This document shows positions 1 to 3,731 of a DNA stretch of 5,115 nucleotides, piece after piece. The translations under genes and the position numbers were made by a program. Each line of letters opens with the position of its first letter. The stretch's first letter is position 1. The DNA lies in NCBI GenBank assembly GCA_001791035.1, contig MGDX01000032.1, positions 822 to 5,936 of the forward strand, read 5' to 3'. This DNA is from Candidatus Uhrbacteria bacterium RIFCSPHIGHO2_02_FULL_53_13. Its GTDB lineage: Bacteria > Patescibacteriota > Patescibacteriia > UBA9934 > UBA11717. Below the pieces are notes generated by a model that was not told where the DNA came from, searched no databases, and saw nothing but the letters and a program-made list of their open reading frames with translations.

Positions 1-447
1 TGCGCTTGTATGAAGAACGGCATCCACAACTTGTCCATCCTTGAATTTGTACTGTTTTGAGTAATTTTCATTGGAAAACGCTTGGCCTAATGTGTCGTAC
101 AATATTGCTTCACCAAGATTGCCACGAATTTTTGGAGATTTGAGAAATGCTTGAAAATCAGATATAGATCTGCCGATTTCCTTCATTCCCCCGAGCTCGT
201 GCTGTACTTGTCCAATAACCTTTGCGGCATTATCGAGCCGAGAGTTGAGTGACTCGGTCGTTTTGTCAATGCGCGACTGCATTTTTGAGATGTTCTCGTT
301 CATCATTCCGACAAGCTTGTCGCTTTGCGATGAAAGTTGAGCGTTTCTCATTTCTCGAATACGAGAAAACACAAAACTCATTGAAACAACAAACGCACCA
401 AGCGTCGTAATTGAAATGATGAGAATTGCGACAAGGGCGATTTCCAT
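1..447 (-). CDS. rmuC: DNA recombination protein RmuC, N-terminal part (runs off left edge)
   Basis: The first 149 codons of a minus-strand gene are open from ATG at 447 to the window edge. Residues 3-25 form a hydrophobic membrane anchor. Residues 30-100 are polar, Gln/Lys/Ser-rich and likely coiled coil. Next comes the RmuC signature KSPKIRGNLGE (103-113), then LYDTL and QYKFKDGQVVDAVL (132-145). In this family the GE and the Asp of VDAV belong to the start of a PD-(D/E)XK nuclease-like fold; the rest of that fold lies outside the window. RmuC proteins are linked to limiting recombination at inverted repeats and to DNA repair, but the biochemical activity is poorly defined. The start is set by the membrane anchor. 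There is no Shine-Dalgarno site, and an extended -10 box lies only 8 nt upstream. The gene diverges from the tRNA. Identification rests on the motif and the anchor/coil/nuclease order. Confidence 0.9.
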   Translation of the reverse strand, partial: MEIALVAILIISITTLGAFVVSMSFVFSRIREMRNAQLSSQSDKLVGMMNENISKMQSRIDKTTESLNSRLDNAAKVIGQVQHELGGMKEIGRSISDFQAFLKSPKIRGNLGEAILYDTLGQAFSNENYSKQYKFKDGQVVDAVLHTSA

Positions 448-455
448 GTATTGTT

Positions 456-464
456 AGTATACCA
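456..464 (-). promoter_or_regulatory. Extended -10 promoter of rmuC
   Basis: On the minus strand the sequence reads TGGTATACT. This is an extended -10 (TGn) followed by TATACT (456-461), which matches TATAAT at 5 of 6 positions. No good -35 is visible at 16-18 bp spacing; the best is CGTACA, 3 of 6. Only 8 nt separate the -10 from the rmuC ATG, so transcription would begin at or within a few bases of the start codon. The mRNA would be leaderless or nearly so. Confidence 0.5.
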
Positions 465-521
465 CACACTCTGATATTGTACGACACATATTCTTCGATA
501 GCTGTGACAATTGGAAACAAT

Positions 522-598
522 GTCCCCGTAGCTCAACTGGATAGAGCGGTTCCGTCCTAAGGAAAAGGTTGGGGGTTCAATTCCCTCCGGGGACGCCA
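522..598 (+). tRNA. tRNA-Arg (anticodon CCU)
   Basis: The 77-nt sequence folds into a full cloverleaf. The acceptor stem GTCCCCG/CGGGGAC has 7 perfect pairs. The D stem is GCTC/GAGC with loop AACTGGATA. The anticodon arm has loop GTCCTAA with anticodon CCT at 556-558. The T arm is GGGGG-TTCAATT-CCCTC with one G-U pair. Discriminator G595 is followed by an encoded CCA (596-598). The first anticodon-stem pair is a G-A mismatch, which is tolerable. It decodes the arginine codon AGG. An intrinsic terminator begins at the very next base. No convincing promoter was found between it and rmuC; TATTCT at 489-494 is the best -10 and lacks a -35. Confidence 0.96.
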
Positions 599-635
599 TG
601 AAACACCAACACAATGTTGGTGTTTCAGTTTTGTT
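599..635 (+). terminator. Intrinsic terminator of the tRNA-Arg gene
   Basis: A perfect 13-bp inverted repeat, TGAAACACCAACA (599-611) and TGTTGGTGTTTCA (615-627), encloses a 3-nt loop CAA. It is followed by GTTTTGTT. It starts immediately after the tRNA CCA. The T-tract is only on the plus-strand exit side, so it serves the tRNA and not a leftward transcript. Confidence 0.88.
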
Positions 636-640
636 GTGCT

Positions 641-700
641 TGAAATTGTTTCACGTGAAACATTTTTGCAGTTTGTACGAGCGCAAGCATGTGTCATTGC
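641..700 (+). repeat. 60-bp direct repeat, copy 1 (contains parS 1)
   Basis: This segment matches 859-918 at 54 of 60 positions with no gaps, by my reading. The first 22 bases, which include the whole parS palindrome, are identical. The last 14 bases (AGCATGTGTCATTG plus C) are also nearly unchanged. Mismatches lie in the middle. The offset between copies is 218 bp. This points to duplication of a parS-bearing unit. Confidence 0.85.
647..662. promoter_or_regulatory. parS site 1 (ParB binding)
   Basis: TGTTTCACGTGAAACA is the canonical 16-bp palindromic parS sequence bound by chromosomal ParB/Spo0J proteins, matching at every position. ParB loads here, spreads on DNA and recruits SMC for origin segregation. 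No parA or parB gene is in the window. Confidence 0.9.
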
Positions 701-759
701 AAACAATGTTAAACAATCAAATACAAATTGAGATTGCTTCGGTTCTTGATTTTCGTGGA

Positions 760-792
760 ACTTCGATGTGCGAATTCTGCGCACATCGGAGT
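760..792. repeat. Strong hairpin, 13-bp stem
   Basis: ACTTCGATGTGCG (760-772) pairs with CGCACATCGGAGT (780-792) around a 7-nt loop, with one G-T pair. There is no T-tract, so it is not an obvious terminator. It lies between the two 60-bp parS repeats. Confidence 0.65.
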
Positions 793-808
793 GCTCTTCT
801 CACGATTC

Positions 809-830
809 GAACGTGCCTCAAGGCGCGTTC
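809..830. repeat. Hairpin, 9-bp stem with TCAA loop
   Basis: GAACGTGCC (809-817) pairs with GGCGCGTTC (822-830), with one G-T pair, closing a 4-nt loop. It is the second hairpin between the parS repeats and has no T-tract. Confidence 0.55.
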
Positions 831-858
831 TCGATGTCGCTCGACCTCACAATTATAA

Positions 859-918
859 TGAAATTGTTTCACGTGAAACAATTCTGTAGTTTGAACGAGT
901 GCCAGCATGTGTCATTGC
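859..918 (+). repeat. 60-bp direct repeat, copy 2 (contains parS 2)
   Basis: This is the second copy of the unit at 641-700, with six substitutions. In this copy the parS palindrome is extended by AATT on both sides, giving a 22-bp perfect palindrome at 862-883. Its right end runs into the perfect palindrome at 915-932. Confidence 0.85.
865..880. promoter_or_regulatory. parS site 2 (ParB binding)
   Basis: A perfect TGTTTCACGTGAAACA inside the second 60-bp repeat. It lies 218 bp from site 1 and is flanked symmetrically by AAT/ATT, which lengthens the dyad. Confidence 0.9.
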
Positions 919-932
919 GAATGCATTCGCAA
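915..932. repeat. 18-bp perfect palindrome
   Basis: TTGCGAATGCATTCGCAA equals its own reverse complement over all 18 bases with no loop. That suits binding by a dimeric protein better than an RNA hairpin. It abuts the end of the second 60-bp parS repeat. Confidence 0.7.
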
Positions 933-967
933 ACTCGGGGCGGAACAACTTGAAGCAACATAACGCT

Positions 968-1109
968 GAGAGTGTAGATTAACTCGCTATTTAGTCATTG
1001 AGAGCTCCGCTGCGAGTCTTCGAAGCAGTTCCACGAAGCAATCTTACGCTAGCCATTAGATTGCTTCGCGTTGCTCGCAATGACTCCGAGAGAGTTTTTC
1101 TACACTCTC
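968..1109. repeat. 142-bp imperfect palindromic element (CATTGCGAG/GAAGCAATC type)
   Basis: Nested inverted arms are visible. GAGAGTGTAGA (968-978) pairs with TCTACACTCTC (1099-1109), AGTCATTG (993-1000) with CAATGACT (1078-1085), and CGAAGCAATCT (1034-1044) with AGATTGCTTCG (1058-1068). The element would fold as one long, interrupted hairpin. The GTCATTGCGAGC...GAAGCAATCT wording resembles interspersed palindromic repeats seen between genes in many bacteria; that link comes from memory, not a search. Related fragments lie at 691-700, 909-918, 730-739 and 1122-1147. It has no coding capacity. Confidence 0.7.
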
Positions 1110-1121
1110 AACGCTAGAATT

Positions 1122-1147
1122 GAGATTACTTCACTACATTCGCAATG
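1122..1147. repeat. Degenerate fragment of the palindromic element
   Basis: GAGATTACTTCACTACATTC followed by GCAATGA resembles the right half of the preceding element (AGATTGCTTCGCGTTGCTCGCAATGA, 1058-1083), with several substitutions. It is probably a decayed or tandem partial copy. Confidence 0.4.
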
Positions 1148-1193
1148 ATGGATTTATTTGGGCTAGCATTGACAGAGTGAGGATGATCGCAAG

Positions 1194-1233
1194 GAGTGAG
1201 TAAGTAAGCAAGCAAGCGAGCAAGCAAGCAAGC
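1194..1233 (+). repeat. 4-bp tandem repeat, 10 units of RAGY
   Basis: Ten consecutive tetranucleotides read GAGT, GAGT, AAGT, AAGC x3, GAGC, AAGC x3. The array is intergenic, so length changes would not alter a reading frame. Such tracts can vary by slippage. No function is evident from sequence. Confidence 0.75.
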
Positions 1234-1342
1234 ACTAATTGAATAGTGAGAATTCTAAATTACGACTGACGGCAATGCTTTGAAGCAATCAGGTGGTTCT
1301 GCAAAGTGGATTGGTACGAATGGGTTTAGTACACAAGAAAAT

Positions 1343-1358
1343 TGTTTCACGTGAAACA
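1343..1358. promoter_or_regulatory. parS site 3 (ParB binding)
   Basis: A perfect TGTTTCACGTGAAACA, 478 bp from site 2. All three sites share AAT immediately on the left (AATTGTTTCACGTGAAACA). Unlike sites 1 and 2 it is not inside the 60-bp repeat, so the site is kept independently of that duplication. Confidence 0.9.
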
Positions 1359-1382
1359 TTTCTTTCGAACCATACGACCTAA

Positions 1383-1398
1383 ATTTTCACATGAAGCA
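1383..1398. promoter_or_regulatory. Degenerate parS-like site
   Basis: ATTTTCACATGAAGCA matches parS at 12 of 16 positions and lies 40 bp after site 3. It keeps TTTCAC and TGAA but has lost the central CG. It may be a decayed or weak site. Confidence 0.35.
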
Positions 1399-1408
1399 AT
1401 TTTTCTAT

Positions 1409-1567
1409 TTGTCTACACCACTGTGGACAAGTGTGATGGCCCTTGTAAATTCAAATTGCAGACAATAAAATGTATCATTTGTCTACAGTGTTCTAGACAA
1501 AAATGAAATGTATATTTGGCTGTTGATAAGTGGCTCCACTACATCCGAGAATAAATAGCTATCCACA
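1409..1567. other. Candidate oriC: AT-rich stretch with DnaA-box-like 9-mers
   Basis: Compared with the DnaA box TTATCCACA and its complement TGTGGATAA, I see TGTGGACAA (1422-1430), TGTTGATAA (1521-1529) and CTATCCACA (1559-1567), each 8 of 9. TTGTCTACA occurs at 1409-1417 and 1479-1487, each 7 of 9. The core TTGTCT/AGACAA also occurs at 1460-1465 and 1495-1500, giving five alternating cores, counting TGTGGACAA, within about 92 bp. The stretch 1441-1500 is only 30% G+C. Together with adjacent parS sites and outward-pointing genes this supports a replication origin. No dnaA or dnaN is visible, so the assignment is an inference. Confidence 0.5.
1478..1501. repeat. Inverted pair of TTTGTCTA boxes
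   Basis: TTTGTCTA (1478-1485) and TAGACAAA (1494-1501) are perfect 8-bp inverted arms 8 nt apart. An analogous inverted pair, TTGTCTACA/TGTGGACAA, lies at 1409-1430. Two head-to-head pairs suggest cooperative protein binding. Confidence 0.55.
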
Positions 1568-1595
1568 GAAAAGTTGAACACCAATTTTGTTCATG

Positions 1596-1621
1596 GCCAA
1601 AACTTGGCGGAAACTAGCCAA
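1596..1621. promoter_or_regulatory. Possible operator: alternating GCCAA/TTGGC arms
   Basis: GCCAA (1596-1600), TTGGC (1604-1608) and GCCAA (1617-1621) form two overlapping inverted repeats. They end 8 bp before the -35 box of the following promoter. The position suits an activator or repressor site, but no cognate regulator is in view. Confidence 0.3.
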
Positions 1622-1629
1622 AAAGACGG

Positions 1630-1658
1630 TTGACAGAACGTTAAAATTGTGATAAAAT
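1630..1658 (+). promoter_or_regulatory. Sigma70-type promoter of the 216-aa surface protein gene
   Basis: The -35 is TTGACA (1630-1635), a perfect match. A 17-bp spacer leads to TAAAAT (1653-1658), 5 of 6, preceded by TGA (extended -10). Expected initiation near 1665 lies about 7 nt before the ATG at 1672, so the mRNA would have almost no leader. Confidence 0.8.
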
Positions 1659-1671
1659 ATTGCTAAAGAAT

Positions 1672-2322
1672 ATGAAAAATTCCTTCATAACACTGCTTGC
1701 GTCCATTGTATCGGTCGCATTGCCACTTTCCGCAAGTGCGCTCATGAGTTCATCGAATTTTAGAATCTATGGCGATGAACTTGGAGGTACCGGTGCTCGA
1801 TCAACAAGCGCAAGTTACGCACTTTACGATACGTTTGGTGATGTTGGAGGAGGTCGAATGAGCAGTACGAATTATGAGTTGCTTTCCGGATTTCAAGAGC
1901 TTTCAGAGCACCCGACATTCTCTTTCTCAATTTCCAACGCTTCCATCGCTCTTGGAAACCTTTCTACCACTGCGGTAGCTTCTGCTTCACACACCATTTC
2001 GACGTCCACAAATGCGTATAGGGGGTATTCGACCTCCATTGTGGCAGACGGCGCACTACGAACAAGCGCCATTGATGTAAACGGCGTATCAGATGGAACG
2101 GTCACTGCCGGAAATGAAGAATATGGCATAGCGCTTTCAGGAGATGATCGCGCATTTGCAGACGATCGCGCACCCTCAACGTCGGCGCAAACCATCGCAT
2201 CACGTACAAACTGGAAGAATGGAGCCCAAACAACCGTTACGTATAAGGCCTCCATTGATTCGGCGACGCTTGTTGGCTCTTATACCCAAGTCCTCACCTA
2301 TACCAGCGTGGGGAACTTTTAG
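1672..2322 (+). CDS. Secreted small beta-rich surface protein, unknown function
   Basis: A 216-aa protein. Residues 1-23 are a clear signal peptide (MKNS, hydrophobic core ITLLASIVSVALPL, cleavage after ASA), so the product is exported. The mature N-terminus has spaced motifs SSSNFRI, STSASYALYDTFGDVGGG and SSTNYELLSGFQE (26-76), a pattern I associate with CPR surface proteins. The C-terminal part (about 82-216) is Thr/Ser-rich with alternating hydrophobic residues, predicted beta-sandwich, ending SYTQVLTYTSVGNF. The end resembles the last strand of WxL-like cell-surface domains, but no W-x-L is present. ATG 1672 is chosen over TTG 1660 because it begins the signal peptide exactly, and 1660 lies upstream of the expected transcription start. 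There is no strong ribosome site. It is the first gene of a plus-strand surface-protein group. No enzyme motif is seen. Confidence 0.85.
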   Translation: MKNSFITLLASIVSVALPLSASALMSSSNFRIYGDELGGTGARSTSASYALYDTFGDVGGGRMSSTNYELLSGFQELSEHPTFSFSISNASIALGNLSTTAVASASHTISTSTNAYRGYSTSIVADGALRTSAIDVNGVSDGTVTAGNEEYGIALSGDDRAFADDRAPSTSAQTIASRTNWKNGAQTTVTYKASIDSATLVGSYTQVLTYTSVGNF

Positions 2323-2419
2323 TTTCGCGATGTTCCATGGGGCTCAATTCCAGCCAGGAATGGGGTCCCGTGAAGACATCGAGATACGAGTCCAAATCAA
2401 AACTCGGTGCCGTTGCGGA

Positions 2420-2549
2420 GTCAAATGGCAACATAGCCCTGCTCCCAGATGTGCACTTTGAAGCATTGTGCTATTCGTGTCTTTTGGACAGCACAAAGTG
2501 CTTCAAGGGTACATTCGGGAGCGGGAACCTACTGTGATCGCCACTTGAC
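2420..2549. repeat. Long imperfect inverted repeat (arms about 55-60 nt)
   Basis: The best part pairs 2441-2472 with 2490-2522. GCTCCC matches GGGAGC, TTGAAGCA matches TGCTTCAA, and TTGTGCT matches AGCACAA, with a 2-nt bulge. The short loop holds an extra TGTC/GACA stem. Pairing resumes further out with GTCAAATGGC (2420-2429) against GCCACTTGAC (2540-2549), one mismatch. There is no T-tract. It may be a miniature inverted-repeat element or a structured RNA. Confidence 0.6.
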
Positions 2550-2557
2550 CCTGACGC

Positions 2558-2594
2558 CCGCCAAATTATCGCAAGACCATCTTGCGCACGGCGG
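2558..2594. repeat. Two-tier stem-loop
   Basis: The inner stem CGCAAGA (2570-2576)/TCTTGCG (2580-2586) is perfect with loop CCA. The outer arms CCGCC (2558-2562)/GGCGG (2590-2594) can also pair, separated by a small internal loop. It follows the long inverted repeat directly and has no T-tract. Confidence 0.5.
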
Positions 2595-2788
2595 AAGAAT
2601 GTTCTTTGTACAATATTCACCTTTCTGCAGGGCAGAGGGCGCTCGACATCCGTTGCGTGTGCGGAAGAATTCAACACAACGTCCGCCAACAATCGCATGA
2701 GCCAAGAGGCTCCGGGAGTCAGAATAAGATAAAAAGAAAAACGTTTGTTCTTTTCAGTACTGTATGTTCGTTCGCGTTGCCAATTGCT

Positions 2789-3730
2789 ATGGTTCACAGG
2801 CTGACAATCTTTACGATCGCCGTGTTTCTTGCAGTTGGTATGGTTTCAGCGCCACCTGTGGTGTTTGCGTTAACATTCACCCCGGAACGCATTGAGACGG
2901 AAGTGTATCCGGGTGTTCCTCAAACCGAGAAACTCACACTTCTGAACGAAACAGGTACAACGATCAGTGTCGTGCTTCAACCCGTTGAGCTTGATCTTAC
3001 CGGTGCGGAATCCGGTCAGGCCTCATTCCTCCTCAATACTGCAGATACTCCGTCCGTGTCATGGATTTCTGTGGAACCTCGCCAGTTCGTTCTCGAATCG
3101 GCAGCGACCCAGAACGTGCGCGTAACGCTTTCTGCCCCGGCTACATCGTCCGGGAGCCTTGTCGCTGGTATTGCGGCCACCTTTCGTCCTGTGCGCAGCG
3201 ACGAAGAGGGTAGCATCGTCTTGAACGGTGTTACAGGACCGTTCGTCTTCGCTCGCGTGCTCTCACGTGAGAGTGAGATTGCGGGAACCATCACAGCGCT
3301 TCACCTCGCAAAGGGAAGCCGCGTGATCTCGTATCTTCCCGTTCCTGTGGAGGTTTCATTTGCCAACACGGGTTCGGTTCACCTGGAGCCATCGGGCACC
3401 ATCGACGTTCGGGACATCTTTGGCCGCTTGGCCGATACGCTTGTCATCAATCCTGACCAGTCGATTGTCCTTCCTGGGACAACTCGACAGCTCAATGCCC
3501 GCTGGAGTGGCGTCGTTTCGACGACAAAGGAGCCGTCTTCAGCATTATGGGCCGAGCTGAAACACATTCGCCTGGGGCCGTACACATTTACGGCAGAGAT
3601 GTCCTATGGCGATGATTCCGTATCCACCGCTCAACGTATGCTCATCGTCTTTCCATGGAGGAGTTTCGTGATCCTCCTGTCAGTTCTCGTGGGGATCGTC
3701 GTGGCAAAACGACGACTTCAACGCGTTTAG
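2789..3730 (+). CDS. Secreted, C-terminally membrane-anchored Ig-like protein (DUF916/WxL-interacting-like)
   Basis: A 313-aa protein. Residues 1-27 form a signal peptide (basic MVHR, hydrophobic core, cleavage after VVFA). The mature protein begins LTFTPERIETEVYPGVPQTE followed by KLTLLNETGTTISVVLQ, an opening typical of Ig-like domains of the DUF916/WxL-interacting type. A second beta domain covers about 165-280 (VPVEVSFANTGSVHLEPSG, DIFGR). Residues 291-306 are a membrane helix, followed by the basic tail KRRLQR, so most of the protein faces outward. That order (signal, two beta domains, helix, basic tail) is the WxL-interacting layout; the family call is an inference. The frame is open upstream to 2582, but ATG 2789 starts the signal peptide. 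No Shine-Dalgarno site is visible. The next gene starts one base after its stop, so they are almost surely co-transcribed. Confidence 0.8.
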   Translation: MVHRLTIFTIAVFLAVGMVSAPPVVFALTFTPERIETEVYPGVPQTEKLTLLNETGTTISVVLQPVELDLTGAESGQASFLLNTADTPSVSWISVEPRQFVLESAATQNVRVTLSAPATSSGSLVAGIAATFRPVRSDEEGSIVLNGVTGPFVFARVLSRESEIAGTITALHLAKGSRVISYLPVPVEVSFANTGSVHLEPSGTIDVRDIFGRLADTLVINPDQSIVLPGTTRQLNARWSGVVSTTKEPSSALWAELKHIRLGPYTFTAEMSYGDDSVSTAQRMLIVFPWRSFVILLSVLVGIVVAKRRLQRV

Positions 3731-3731
3731 T

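Larger units (their letters stand above)
636..1629. other. Approx. 1-kb gene-free, repeat-rich region; candidate origin/partition region
   Basis: I see no credible coding sequence here. The short open frames carry no recognisable motif, lack ribosome sites and run across palindromes. The stretch holds three perfect parS sites, a degenerate fourth, a 60-bp duplication, at least four hairpins or palindromes, a 142-bp imperfect palindromic element, a 4-bp tandem repeat and an AT-rich zone with DnaA-box-like 9-mers. Neighbouring protein genes point outward on both sides (rmuC left, surface proteins right). This is the arrangement expected at a bidirectional replication origin. Confidence 0.6.
2323..2788. 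other. 466-bp gap rich in inverted repeats, no credible gene
   Basis: Open frames cross this gap on both strands, but none has a recognisable domain, a ribosome site or an obvious start. It contains a small hairpin ATTCC/GGAAT (2347-2361), the long inverted repeat at 2420-2549, a stem-loop at 2558-2594, a repeated GCGGAAGAAT (2591-2600 and 2661-2670) and a 5-bp hairpin GAGCC/GGCTC (2699-2712). I see no clear terminator with a T-tract for the upstream gene and no convincing promoter for the downstream one. It could be a decayed mobile element, a structured RNA or a long leader. Confidence 0.5.

Noticed and set aside
378..784. Minus-strand open frames with peptides such as EGIEPPTFSLG and RRELNPQPFP
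   Set aside because: These are antisense translations of the tRNA-Arg gene, a well-known source of false hypothetical proteins. They also conflict with the tRNA and its terminator.
641..918. CRISPR-like array from the repeated 60-bp units
   Set aside because: There are only two copies, 218 bp apart, with drifted interiors. There is no regular spacer pattern and no cas gene.
598..953. Small plus-strand open frames across the parS repeats
   Set aside because: They run through palindromes and the duplicated 60-bp unit, have no ribosome site and show no protein-like features.
522..1630. tRNA-Arg as an integration site with an island to its right
   Set aside because: No integrase and no repeat of the tRNA 3' end were found downstream. 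The region is better explained by parS and origin features.
2582..2788. N-terminal extension of the DUF916-like protein from TTG 2582
   Set aside because: The extra 69 residues are Arg/Cys/His-rich and unlike a secreted protein. The signal peptide begins precisely at ATG 2789.
2471..2797. 108-codon minus-strand frame in the gap before the DUF916-like gene
   Set aside because: No recognisable motif, no start signal, and it crosses one arm of the long inverted repeat. A decayed gene cannot be excluded, but nothing supports one.
3260..3273. CTCTCACGTGAGAG, a perfect palindrome sharing the TCACGTGA core with parS
   Set aside because: It matches parS at only 10 of 16 positions and lies inside the DUF916-like coding sequence. 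It is probably coincidental.
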